DNA from: an uncultured Veillonella sp.
GTDB lineage: Bacteria > Bacillota > Negativicutes > Veillonellales > Veillonellaceae
Reading direction: 5' to 3'
DNA length: 64,000 nucleotides
Assembly (NCBI GenBank): GCA_902478055.1
Contig: CABSJL010000004.1
Location: 1-64,000, forward strand
Part shown: positions 1-8,337 of the stretch, in pieces
Layout of the letters: the number at the start of each line of letters is the position of its first letter
Position numbering within the stretch: position 1 is the first letter of the stretch
Made by a program: the position numbers and the translations under genes
The notes under the pieces: generated by a model
What the model saw: the letters and a program-made list of their open reading frames with translations, nothing else
The model's database searches: none
What the model was told of the DNA's origin: nothing

Positions 1-743
1 TAGACTATCTCATTTCAAAAACTTATAAAAATTTTTGATAACCTAATCATTTTTCCTTAAAGAAAAGCCTCACACTTGTGCGATTTTTCTTATAGCTTTA
101 CTTATAATTATAGAGAGCATTGCCCCGTATGTCTAAACCTTATTATGCATAATTAATTTCGATGATTTTAATTGATACTCTATATCATTTCATATTTTTG
201 TAGATGAATCTTGAACATTCTGATTATATTAAATGGAAATTCTATTTATTTTTATGTATATCATTTATATTGATTCGGTTCCGAATTTTTTACTTTATAG
301 ATAACCATATGAGACCAATAAATACTATGTTTTACCGACTATACCACCCCAATAAGGTCATTTATTGTTATCAAAATTTTTAAATTCCTACTAAAAACAC
401 ACGGAATTTAAACGGCTTATATAGATTAAAACCTCTCGATTTTAGTATACTTTTCACTTTTGATAACCATTATCATAAGTTTTTATTGTGATTTTCCTTA
501 CATCTTTCAAAATCAGTAAAATCGCTCTTATCTATGCATAAATAGCAATCTTCGATATACTTCATTTTACGAAATCTAATTACACTAGGCAAAACTTATA
601 TAGGGGTGCTTACATGCTATATATAATATGAATATATAGGGTTTTACCATTTATTACATTCATTTTTCACTCATTCCGTTTGTATAAGGTATGATAATAG
701 ATAAATTAGTTATATAATATAACTTAAATATGTTAATATTAAT
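1..743. other. AT-rich non-coding region
   Basis: No convincing gene is visible in this AT-rich stretch. Around 59-96 there is a weak T-rich hairpin (AAGAAAA paired with TTTTCTT around a CACA/TGTG pair) that could be the terminator of a gene lying left of the window. Nothing else can be supported. Confidence 0.5.
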
Positions 744-822
744 TTAATTACTAATGTGTTGCAGCTTTCACAAAATGGGATCTGATTAGTAATTAAGTTG
801 TATTAAGAGAGAGTTATATAAT
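744..822 (+). promoter_or_regulatory. Dyad and -10 region upstream of the two-component operon
   Basis: A perfect 12-bp inverted repeat, TTAATTACTAAT at 744-755 and ATTAGTAATTAA at 785-796, is separated by 29 bp. A good -10 (TATAAT, 817-822) follows, but the -35 position, where the right arm ends, matches poorly. A weak -35 with an adjoining dyad suits an activated, possibly autoregulated promoter. One copy of GCTTTCAC (764-771) lies inside the spacer. Binding by the downstream response regulator is inference. Confidence 0.45.
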
Positions 823-849
823 TTAATCATACATAAGGAGAACAAACAT

Positions 850-1524
850 ATGAAGATTTTACTTGTAGAAGACGAAGAAATGCTGAATGGTATTACGGCC
901 AAATATTTGCGTGCTGAAAATATGACTGTCGATACATGTTTCAACGGTCAACAAGCTATCGATTATGTAAATACATCTAGTTATGATGTCATCGTTATGG
1001 ATATCATGATGCCTGTATTGGATGGCATTAGCGCATTGGCTCAAATGCGTAACGAAGGTAATACAACACCTGTTTTATTATTAACGGCGAAGGATTCCTT
1101 ACAAGATAAGGTTACAGGTCTCAATACAGGTGCCGATGATTACCTTGTAAAACCGTTTGATCTTGAAGAATTAACAGCTCGTATCTATGCGTTAGCACGT
1201 CGTAACGCACGTCATGCACAAAATGATATCAAAGTTGGTCCTTTGACAATCAACGTTCCGCAACGTACGGTAAAGCGCGATGGCGAAGCGATTACATTGA
1301 CAGCTAAAGAATTTGATTTATTGTATTATTTAGCAAGCAACGAAAATATCGTTTTGTCCCGTCAACAAATTCTAGATCATGTTTGGGAATACGATTATGA
1401 AAGCTACTCTAATCTAATTGATGTATATATTAAGGATTTACGTAAAAAGATTGACACGGATGAAAATGTGAAATTGATTCAAACCGTTCGTGGAGTAGGA
1501 TATGTCCTCAAAACAGAAAACTAA
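850..1524 (+). CDS. OmpR/PhoB-family response regulator
   Basis: A 224-residue DNA-binding response regulator. The receiver domain (about 1-118) shows the acidic pocket near residues 8-10, the phosphoacceptor Asp51 in a MDIMMP context, Thr79 and Lys101. The C-terminal winged helix (about 125-222) is of OmpR type and ends in the usual RGVGY segment. AAGGAG lies a few bases before the ATG. The gene overlaps the downstream histidine kinase by 23 bp, so the pair is almost certainly co-transcribed and cognate. The signal sensed cannot be told from sequence. The upstream dyad suggests autoregulation. Confidence 0.93.
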   Translation: MKILLVEDEEMLNGITAKYLRAENMTVDTCFNGQQAIDYVNTSSYDVIVMDIMMPVLDGISALAQMRNEGNTTPVLLLTAKDSLQDKVTGLNTGADDYLVKPFDLEELTARIYALARRNARHAQNDIKVGPLTINVPQRTVKRDGEAITLTAKEFDLLYYLASNENIVLSRQQILDHVWEYDYESYSNLIDVYIKDLRKKIDTDENVKLIQTVRGVGYVLKTEN

Positions 1525-2905
1525 GGAACAAGGTCACGACCTTAATTCTATGTCCGGTGCATTTAAGCACCTGTGGAATCGCATACCACTAACCTTTAAA
1601 ATCATGTTGTGGTATACGTTGTTTCTGATTACCCTTCTAATTTCCATGTCCATTTTCTACTATAACTATATGGGCACGGCACGCAGCACGGAAATCAGAG
1701 ATCGATTACAACAACAAACGCTCATCATGTCTACGGACATTCGCAAGTTTAAGCCTTATGAAGATGGCACATTCTATCTCGTTTACACACAAGATGGATT
1801 AATTACGAAAGGCTATTTACCGGATGGATTCCCAAATCAATCGAATTTATCGCTTGGACAGGTTGGTGAAATCGAAGCCAATGGTATGACATTTTACTAT
1901 TACGATGTTCCTATCAATGCACCGAATTACCGAGGTTTCTTACGGGCTATTACGAGCCAAAAGATTACGGATAAAAACGGAGATATCCTATACGCCTTAT
2001 TGCTTGTCAATTTGGTGGCGTTGCTCATCTCTTCTATCGGTGGTTATCTATTCATAAAACAAGGTCTAAAACCGTTGCGTAAACTGACTCACACAGCAAA
2101 GGTTATCGGTAAAAACAACGACTTGAGTCGTCGTATTGAATTGCCGGAAATCGCGAAGGATGAGGTCTATGAGTTGACGACCACATTCAACCGCATGTTA
2201 TCCGGCCTCGAAGATTCATCCAATCGGGAAAAGCAATTCAGTTCTGACGTATCTCATGAATTGCGTACACCGATTGCCGTTATCCAAGCTGAAAGTGAGT
2301 ACGCCATCAAATATGCGCGAACACCAGAGGAAATGCAAGAAGGCTTGACCCATATTTTAGAGCAAGCAAAATTCATGTCATCCCTGGTAGCGCAATTATT
2401 GGATGTAGCACGGTTAGAAAATAACTATGAAATGAATGTAGCCCCTGTGGATGTAAGTACCATGTTAAGAAACATGATACATGATTACACTCGACTTTGT
2501 GCGGAAAAGCATATCATCATCAATGCTGATATTGATAGTGATTTAATCATTACGGGTCACGAAGTATCCTTGCGTCGTGCCGTAACGAATCTTATCGACA
2601 ATGCTATTAAATTTACAAAGTCGACCATCAATATCACGGCTAAGCGCAATAATCTATATTTGATTATTGAGGTTACCGATAACGGGATTGGCATCGAGCC
2701 AGATAATCTATCACAAATCTTCAATCGTATGTATCAAACAGAGCAATCACGAAATAAAAAATCTAATCACGGTATAGGCTTAGGCCTCTATTTCGTAGAC
2801 AAGGTTGTTCATTTACATCATGGTACAATCACGGCAAAGAGTGAGCTAGGTGTATTTACTACCTTCTCCATTACCCTTCCTCTATCGGAAGCATTAATAG
2901 AATAA
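1502..2905 (+). CDS. Membrane sensor histidine kinase
   Basis: A 467-residue kinase, partner of the overlapping response regulator. Two membrane segments (about 35-57 and 162-186) bracket a short extracytoplasmic sensor loop of about 100 residues. A HAMP domain follows, then a HisKA dimerisation helix with the phosphorylated His252 in SHELRTP, then an HATPase_c domain with the N box near 363 (NLIDN), a DNGIGI box near 393 and a GIGLGL box near 425. Tandem ATGs lie inside the regulator gene. The first is preceded by GGAG, and a start 16 codons later is possible. The ligand is unknown. A strong hairpin follows the stop. Confidence 0.92.
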   Translation: MSSKQKTKEQGHDLNSMSGAFKHLWNRIPLTFKIMLWYTLFLITLLISMSIFYYNYMGTARSTEIRDRLQQQTLIMSTDIRKFKPYEDGTFYLVYTQDGLITKGYLPDGFPNQSNLSLGQVGEIEANGMTFYYYDVPINAPNYRGFLRAITSQKITDKNGDILYALLLVNLVALLISSIGGYLFIKQGLKPLRKLTHTAKVIGKNNDLSRRIELPEIAKDEVYELTTTFNRMLSGLEDSSNREKQFSSDVSHELRTPIAVIQAESEYAIKYARTPEEMQEGLTHILEQAKFMSSLVAQLLDVARLENNYEMNVAPVDVSTMLRNMIHDYTRLCAEKHIIINADIDSDLIITGHEVSLRRAVTNLIDNAIKFTKSTINITAKRNNLYLIIEVTDNGIGIEPDNLSQIFNRMYQTEQSRNKKSNHGIGLGLYFVDKVVHLHHGTITAKSELGVFTTFSITLPLSEALIE

Positions 2906-2923
2906 TGTAATACGTTGTACATA

Positions 2924-2992
2924 AAAACACCCCTCTATATGACAAGTCTCAACTACGAGAAGCACTCGTCATATAGAAGGGTGTTTTATTTT
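2924..2992. terminator. Bidirectional intrinsic terminator
   Basis: A 20-bp stem (2924-2943 with 2968-2987, one mismatch) is flanked by A and T runs on both sides. It lies between the convergent kinase gene and the DUF445 gene and can serve both. Confidence 0.85.
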
Positions 2993-3037
2993 CGTATATG
3001 TAAATACTGTAATTTACTTGTAAACTAGACAAGGTAT

Positions 3038-4348
3038 TTAACCGAGTAAAGCTAATAATGGTACATAGACATACTCAAGAAAACTCCATACCACAAGGCC
3101 AGCTACGGCACCTACAATGGCACCATTAATACGAATCCAGCTGAGGTCATCCTCTACCTTAGACTCGATAAAGTAGATAAATTTATCGGTGCTAAGTCCG
3201 CCTAATACTTGGCGTATGATGGTTTCGATGAGATCATACCCTTGTTCTAGCACATATCGTGCAATATCGTGGAGGGTAGTTTCAATGCGATTGCGAAGAT
3301 CTTCAGATTGACCATATACATTCCAAAGTTCAAGGGCGATATTTACAAGAACTTGAGCTGGCGTTTCGCCATTTTCATCGCCTTCAACAAGTAACTCCTC
3401 AACGTATGGACATAAATGGTTCTCGATGATAGATTCCCAATCTTGTTCTCGTATCCAACGTTCCCAAGCCTCATCGAGAGCATCGCAGACCACATGATTT
3501 TCCTCTATGTGGCGAATCGGATCTACCCACTGACGAAGCCATGCTGTCCGCTCAGGACTATTAGGGCGTTTCCAGTTTTCCAACATAGCATACGCCTCTG
3601 TTACAATGGCTTCTGCCATCTCACGATAATTAACAACATCAGTGGCCTCGGACAAGGAAATCAAGAAATCAGAAAGGAAGCCCTTTCGTTTTTTCTTATG
3701 TGCTTCCTCTGCAACTACGGCCGTAAGCCAGGTGACCATAGCAGGATGGTTAATACGCTCTTGAATCACATTCAAGACCTGTACAACCATGCCTTCATAG
3801 CGATTGTGTTCACATAAATCAAGTAATACATGCTTTAACACAGGTACGAGGGAATGTTTTTCTAACAATGCACGAATGCGCTTAGCCCCCCACTGTGCCC
3901 ATTCCTCAGTTGTTTGAGATTTCCATAACAAATGTAATCCCTGATGAATGACAAGGCGTGCGGCCCGCTGTCCCTCTGGAGATAGTAGGAATTTTTCAAA
4001 TAAAGGTACGAATTGTACCTTGCCTAATAGCACTTGGCAACGATCTCGCGTTAGCATCTTCGTTTCCACCAGCTTAATTACACCATTGATCAGGCGTTCC
4101 TTATTGCGAGGAATCAAAGCCGTATGATACGGAAATCCTAAAGGTTTACGGAATAATGCAGTCACGGCAAACCAGTCCGCTACACTACCGATAAGAGCAG
4201 ATTGTACCGCCCAATAGAGCGGCTGGTACCAGCTTTTATCATCAAAGAAAAACTGGCCTACAAAAACAAAACAGTAGAGCACGAACATCAAGCCAAAGAT
4301 CCCATTGGCTCGCTGTTTCAAGGTAAGCGATTTAATATATCGTATCAT
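3038..4348 (-). CDS. DUF445 family membrane protein
   Basis: 436 residues. N-terminal hydrophobic segments (about 15-35 and 45-60) lead into the DUF445 signature, seen as SVADWFAVTALF followed by KPLGFP and IPRNKERL. A long, mostly helical soluble middle follows, then a C-terminal membrane segment near 408-432. The start overlaps the stop of the upstream DUF445 gene (ATGA), with AAGGGGGTGAT just before it, so the two are translationally coupled paralogues. The family (YheB-like) has no settled biochemical role. A membrane or cell-envelope function is only inference. Confidence 0.85.
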   Translation of the reverse strand: MIRYIKSLTLKQRANGIFGLMFVLYCFVFVGQFFFDDKSWYQPLYWAVQSALIGSVADWFAVTALFRKPLGFPYHTALIPRNKERLINGVIKLVETKMLTRDRCQVLLGKVQFVPLFEKFLLSPEGQRAARLVIHQGLHLLWKSQTTEEWAQWGAKRIRALLEKHSLVPVLKHVLLDLCEHNRYEGMVVQVLNVIQERINHPAMVTWLTAVVAEEAHKKKRKGFLSDFLISLSEATDVVNYREMAEAIVTEAYAMLENWKRPNSPERTAWLRQWVDPIRHIEENHVVCDALDEAWERWIREQDWESIIENHLCPYVEELLVEGDENGETPAQVLVNIALELWNVYGQSEDLRNRIETTLHDIARYVLEQGYDLIETIIRQVLGGLSTDKFIYFIESKVEDDLSWIRINGAIVGAVAGLVVWSFLEYVYVPLLALLG

Positions 4349-5580
4349 CCGATCACCCCCTTAATGAGGAGGGTAACGCCGTAGAACAGCCCGCCGAGGA
4401 CGGCCCCTACAAGTGAGCCATTGATACGAACCATTTGTAAATCATAATACATTTTACCGCGTATAATATGCGTAATCTCGTCCGGTGAATAACGAGATAG
4501 TTCTTCGCCCACTACACGATCGATGAGAGGGTTCAATTTTTGTAGCCATGGAATGCTACGCAACAAGAAGAATCGTTCAAACGGCGCTTGTTTCTCAGGA
4601 TTTAGAAGTATTTCACTGCCGAGCACGTTAAATCGTTCGAGCACAATATCCATGAGGCGCACCCAATCGAGCGTATCCCCATCGATGAGCTTGCCTTCCC
4701 ATTCTTCGAGGACCATTTTAACCCATTGGTCCTTATGTTCTTCGATGAAAGCCTGCCATTCCTCATTAGTTTCCAAATTATTGAAAAATCTGATAGCCTG
4801 CCCCCATATATAGCGTCCCAATGGCGAATCGATATCTTCATTGTCTTGTAAAAACTGAACTGCTTTTTTCTGTACCGTATCAACTAATCGTTCAGGTGAA
4901 AGCCCATCACCACCAAAGGCAATGGCTAGCTCACGCATGAATGAATCCTTAGTATAGGTTTTCATAATGTCTAGCATGACGCGATACAAATATGGATACA
5001 CCTGATTTGACGCGATAACACGCTGACAAGTTCGATTAAAATAAAGCCAAAACACGCTAGCCGTATGGCGTTCCAGCATGCAACGACCGAATAGAATAAC
5101 GAGAGGTGTGGCCTTCCAATTGGATACCCCTTTATAAACAGCCTTATTAATCTCCTTACGCATCGGCTCAATATCCATATGTGATAATACCTGATTGCCA
5201 ACGCCGTATAAGAGTTCTCTCATCTGTTTTTGCCCTACATCACTCATGCCATATTCGATGATACGCACCATAACGCGTTCTCGTTTGATGGCATAGTACA
5301 TTTGTGGCACCCGAAGTAATTCTTCGCTGAGCATGGTCCGGCCAATCTGTATTAACCGTTCTTTACTACGTGGCAAGATAGCCGTTTTGAAAGGAATACC
5401 TAAAGGCTTTGTAAAAAGCGCTGTCACTGCATACCAATCCGCCAAACCGCCAATCATCGCGGCCCCCGAAACGTGCATGATAAACGCCCACAGTGCATCG
5501 TGCCTATGAGGGTATGAAATTAAAAATATGATAGCCATGACAATCAACAGTGTGGTTGCCACTGGTTTAGTTTTCATCAT
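4345..5580 (-). CDS. DUF445 family membrane protein (second paralogue)
   Basis: 411 residues, first gene of the two-gene DUF445 operon. It has an N-terminal membrane segment, the family signature GGLADWYAVTALF with KPLGIP and LPRSKERL, a helical body and a C-terminal hydrophobic segment near 385-410. It differs from its neighbour across most of its length, so the duplication is old. GTG-ATG-ATG stand in a row at the start. The first ATG has the best spacing to AGGA, but the GTG at 5583 cannot be excluded. Function unknown. Confidence 0.84.
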   Translation of the reverse strand: MMKTKPVATTLLIVMAIIFLISYPHRHDALWAFIMHVSGAAMIGGLADWYAVTALFTKPLGIPFKTAILPRSKERLIQIGRTMLSEELLRVPQMYYAIKRERVMVRIIEYGMSDVGQKQMRELLYGVGNQVLSHMDIEPMRKEINKAVYKGVSNWKATPLVILFGRCMLERHTASVFWLYFNRTCQRVIASNQVYPYLYRVMLDIMKTYTKDSFMRELAIAFGGDGLSPERLVDTVQKKAVQFLQDNEDIDSPLGRYIWGQAIRFFNNLETNEEWQAFIEEHKDQWVKMVLEEWEGKLIDGDTLDWVRLMDIVLERFNVLGSEILLNPEKQAPFERFFLLRSIPWLQKLNPLIDRVVGEELSRYSPDEITHIIRGKMYYDLQMVRINGSLVGAVLGGLFYGVTLLIKGVIG

Positions 5581-5652
5581 CACTTGATCCTAACTTACTC
5601 AATTACGTATATAGACTCTCCCCATACAACGTAGTGACCACATAGGTCACGA

Positions 5653-5680
5653 ACTTTCATGAACTACAACTTGTGAAAGT
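5653..5680. repeat. Inverted pair of ACTTTCA/TGAAAGT words
   Basis: ACTTTCA (5653-5659) and TGAAAGT (5674-5680) form a short hairpin between the DUF445 operon and the stop of the hydrolase gene. It may act as a weak terminator. The words are variants of the GTGAAAGC word that is over-represented across the window. Confidence 0.4.
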
Positions 5681-5684
5681 ATAT

Positions 5685-6386
5685 TTAGAATGTGCATTCA
5701 TCGCCATCTTTTTGAGGCTCCCATACAGGAACATCGCCAAAGAGAGCTTTAAAATACACGGATGGCGTCCATAGTGGACCATTTAGATGCATAGGAATAA
5801 ACGCCTTTTTCACCTGCACGCGGCGTAAGAATTCAATAGCCCCCCATTCCATGGCATCTTCTAAACGATTATCTACAGGGAACATCGCCACATCTACGGA
5901 TAGACCGTCTAGTTCCTTAAATTCACGCCAAGCCATGCGTTTTGCATCTGCATTATTCTCCGGCGTATCGCCAAGCCAATGCCACCAGTTAAGGTCACCC
6001 GCATGGAACAAGGAGTCAGAGTCGATATTTGCAGTATCCGTTTTTACATAGAAAGAACCGCCTTCGTCGGTGCTACCGTACATATGAATCCCTACATCAT
6101 CGAGATTTGCATCTTGGCCAGGTCGCATGGTAATACATTTTCTTACCTTACCCTCTAATGGCACATCTTGATGGCAAATATAACGCGTTTGAGGACCATC
6201 AAACTCCGTAATAGACGGATTAAAATGATCTGCATGGCTGTGACTAATAAAAAACCACAATTCACGGCCACGCTTTGCCAATTGCCAAACAATATTGTTT
6301 GGATCCTTATAATAATCAAACACATAGCAGCGCTTGCCATCATCTACGAGGAAGCCGCTGTGTGCGAGAAATGTTACATCTAACAT
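5685..6386 (-). CDS. MBL-fold metal-dependent hydrolase
   Basis: A 233-residue metallo-beta-lactamase-fold protein. The metal-binding signature HSHADH is near residue 50, a second-shell segment HAGDLNWWHW is near 130, and a late conserved His (PMHLN) is near 203, as in cytoplasmic UlaG/YtnP-like MBL hydrolases. No signal peptide. The ATG at 6386 lies 11 nt after GAGG. An in-frame TTG at 6395 is less likely. Substrate unknown. The gene stands alone, and its promoter -10 lies in the inverted copy of the 21-bp repeat at 6424-6444. Confidence 0.8.
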   Translation of the reverse strand: MLDVTFLAHSGFLVDDGKRCYVFDYYKDPNNIVWQLAKRGRELWFFISHSHADHFNPSITEFDGPQTRYICHQDVPLEGKVRKCITMRPGQDANLDDVGIHMYGSTDEGGSFYVKTDTANIDSDSLFHAGDLNWWHWLGDTPENNADAKRMAWREFKELDGLSVDVAMFPVDNRLEDAMEWGAIEFLRRVQVKKAFIPMHLNGPLWTPSVYFKALFGDVPVWEPQKDGDECTF

Positions 6387-6470
6387 CGTTATCAATACCT
6401 CTATATTACTGAGAATTTATATCATTCGTATTCTTTATTATACCATATTTTTCTATATACGTTTGTGTAA

Positions 6471-6560
6471 AGGAAGGCCCTATTTCCAAAAAGCCTCCAC
6501 CGGCCGGGTCTGTCCCTACGGGACAGGGCCAAAGTCGTTTTTTGAAAACAGGGCCTTCCT
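6471..6560. repeat. Long hairpin element A (conserved-core family)
   Basis: Outer arms AGGAAGGCCCT (6471-6481) and AGGGCCTTCCT (6550-6560) pair perfectly. Inside, CAAAAA pairs with TTTTTG, and the central core carries CACCGGCCGGGTC, a TGTCCC-TAC-GGGACA mini-hairpin and GGGCCAAAGTCG. The same core with different outer arms occurs at 38585-38678 and 60993-61088. Confidence 0.75.
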
Positions 6561-6563
6561 CCT

Positions 6564-6692
6564 CTCAGTATATTAAAGACATTTAGGTATAATAAAGAAT
6601 ACAAACTAATTTTAAGGGGAAAAGTCGTTTTGGCAGAGCACTCTTTACCTCAACTCAGTATATTAGAGACATTTAGGTATAATAAAGAATAC
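6564..6692 (+). repeat. Pair of 39-bp direct repeats
   Basis: The 39 bp at 6564-6602 and at 6654-6692 differ at one base (TTAAAGAC against TTAGAGAC) and are exactly 90 bp apart. Both contain a TATAAT box. Between them lies a fragment AAAAGTCGTTTTGG of the hairpin family. They may be duplicated promoters or repeat remnants. Confidence 0.7.
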
Positions 6693-6717
6693 GAATCAGT
6701 TTACGTGAAACAGGGAT

Positions 6718-6740
6718 AAGAAATGCCGCTGGCATTTCTT
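6718..6740 (-). terminator. Hairpin over the stop codon of the HxlR gene
   Basis: AAGAAATGCC-GCT-GGCATTTCTT is a perfect 10-bp stem whose right arm includes the stop of the HxlR gene. A competing stem (GCCGCTGGC 6725-6733 with GCCAGCGGC 6747-6755) reaches into the coding end. Only a short T run follows on the minus strand, so termination strength is uncertain. Confidence 0.5.
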
Positions 6741-7095
6741 ATATGCGGCCAGCGGCTTTCATGTAGTCGATATATTGGTTGCCCCATGTTTCAAGGGATG
6801 CTAGAACAGTCTTAAACCCCGCTCCCACTTCGGTAAGGCTATATTCAACCTTTGGTGGAATGGTGCCGTATACTTCCCGATGTACAAGGCCATCATCCTC
6901 TAATTGGCGTAACGCTCTAGTGAGTGTGGCTTGCGTAATTGGATACAAACGGCGCTCTAACTCACGGAAGCGCACAGGACCTTCAGATAATTCATGCATA
7001 ATCAACAAAGACCATTTGCCGGCTAATAACTTTTGACTCGTTGCAAAAGGACATCGGCCCACTAAATCATGAACATTTACGAGTTGCTCTGCCAT
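6739..7095 (-). CDS. HxlR-family winged-helix regulator
   Basis: A 118-residue transcriptional regulator. The HxlR winged helix covers almost the whole protein: the N-terminal CPFATSQKLLAGKWSLLIM segment, the recognition region ITQATLTRALRQLEDDGL near 53-70 and a wing ending in VEYSLTEVG. One Cys near residue 15 matches the redox-sensing Cys of many HxlR proteins. CAGGAGG precedes the ATG. It stands alone, so its targets cannot be inferred from neighbours. Confidence 0.88.
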   Translation of the reverse strand: MAEQLVNVHDLVGRCPFATSQKLLAGKWSLLIMHELSEGPVRFRELERRLYPITQATLTRALRQLEDDGLVHREVYGTIPPKVEYSLTEVGAGFKTVLASLETWGNQYIDYMKAAGRI

Positions 7096-7241
7096 TGTAA
7101 TCCTCCTGTTCTGTTTATATTACGTTATTCAAATCATATCACAAATTTATCGTATTGCAATCATTTTATAGTATCATTTTTTAGGGTACAAAGCTTTTTG
7201 AAATTTTTTCAATTAGTATTCAACACTGATTCTCTATACAC

Positions 7242-7275
7242 GAAAGAACCGCTAGTAAAAACTAGCGGTTCTTTC
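7242..7275 (-). terminator. Intrinsic terminator
   Basis: GAAAGAACCGCTAGT (7242-7256) pairs perfectly with ACTAGCGGTTCTTTC (7261-7275) around a 4-nt loop. It lies downstream of the minus-strand gene ending at 7372. Confidence 0.8.
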
Positions 7276-7371
7276 GGTATCTTATTTCATATTTACTATA
7301 TTAGTAATACAGTCTTTTACGCTACATAGTTCCTGAACAAAAGTTTCTATGTTAGCGGATTTTATCAGATG

Positions 7372-8166
7372 TTATCCCAATAATGTTTTCACATCATAGT
7401 TAAATTTAGCGGTTGTTTCAGCAGCTGTTTTCTGCCATTCTGTAGGTGCTGTGCCGTCTTTCTCAAGGAAGAATCCAGAGTCAAGGTAGCGAATGATGAT
7501 ATAGTTAGAATCCTTTTGATCAAACCAGTTACCACGACTGAAGTCGATACCATGACCTGTGTTACGTGTTACGATAGCTTCTAATAATGGCAACGTAATG
7601 GCATTCAAGGTGATTTTCATATCACATTTGTCGAAAATCTTTTTGAAGAAGGAACTAGGTTTTTCTTCTTTATAGACTAACAATTTACTAATTGTACCAT
7701 TAGATGCACATATTACGCGGCGAATTTCATTAATAGGGATATCAATCTTACCATTTGAGATAACACCATTTTTAATGGTGATTTCTCGTTTCCCCATGTA
7801 GGAGTAATCAAGTGGCAATTGAAGGGTATCTAAATTTGCAGGGAATTCCGCTGTCAATTTATGGCGAGCAAAGGCAGCAATGATTGCTTTTGTTTCGCGG
7901 ATATTGTGACCAGCATTAGATTCTGTACGGTCCGTATCTAAATCTTGGCCTTTTATATTTTTCCAATTATGGTCTCTAAACATAATCGTATATTTACTAT
8001 TTGAATTTAGATATCTTGTAAGATATAGCTCATTTACATCTTCAAAATCAATGTCAGTTATAACCTTTCCATTTGCATCTTTGCAAAGTACACCATTGTA
8101 ACTAATAGTTAATGTACGACCTTTATCTTCAAATGTAACAGGATTTGTGTCGAATACAGAAATCAT
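7372..8166 (-). CDS. Protein of unknown function
   Basis: 264 residues, no signal peptide and no membrane segment. The two halves look like beta-rich modules: residues 1-90 with ISYNGVLCKDANG, and 115-190 with KNGVISNGKIDIP followed by a basic KPSSFFKKIFDKCDMK stretch, perhaps two divergent copies of one small domain. I do not recognise the family. GGAGAG precedes the ATG and a clear terminator follows, so it is a single-gene unit. ACTTTCAC, a variant of the repeated word, lies just upstream at 8183-8190. Confidence 0.65.
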   Translation of the reverse strand: MISVFDTNPVTFEDKGRTLTISYNGVLCKDANGKVITDIDFEDVNELYLTRYLNSNSKYTIMFRDHNWKNIKGQDLDTDRTESNAGHNIRETKAIIAAFARHKLTAEFPANLDTLQLPLDYSYMGKREITIKNGVISNGKIDIPINEIRRVICASNGTISKLLVYKEEKPSSFFKKIFDKCDMKITLNAITLPLLEAIVTRNTGHGIDFSRGNWFDQKDSNYIIIRYLDSGFFLEKDGTAPTEWQKTAAETTAKFNYDVKTLLG

Positions 8167-8260
8167 GGTTCTCTCCTTCTATACTTTCACAAGTATGATG
8201 ATTACTATACACAAAATATATTGTTAATTTCATTATATACTAACCAGAATTGAAACACAA

Positions 8261-8285
8261 AAAGCTGGCTCATAGAGCCAGCTTT
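8261..8285 (-). terminator. Intrinsic terminator of pta
   Basis: AAAGCTGGCTC and GAGCCAGCTTT form an 11-bp stem with a 3-nt loop, followed on the minus strand by TTTTTGTGTTT. It ends transcription of the phosphate acetyltransferase gene. Confidence 0.85.
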
Positions 8286-8337
8286 CAGCATATCAAAACA
8301 TATACAACATATGTTTATATATGAAGTTATGCAGCTA

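Larger units (their letters stand above)
6424..6696. repeat. Intergenic segment bounded by a perfect 21-bp inverted repeat
   Basis: The 21 bp at 6424-6444 recur as a perfect reverse complement at 6676-6696, and a near-copy in the same sense as the latter is at 6586-6606. Each contains GGTATAATAAAG, which looks like a -10 box; the 6424 copy points into the hydrolase gene. The hairpin element at 6471-6560 lies inside. The layout resembles a small non-autonomous insertion, but no target duplication could be defined. Confidence 0.55.
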
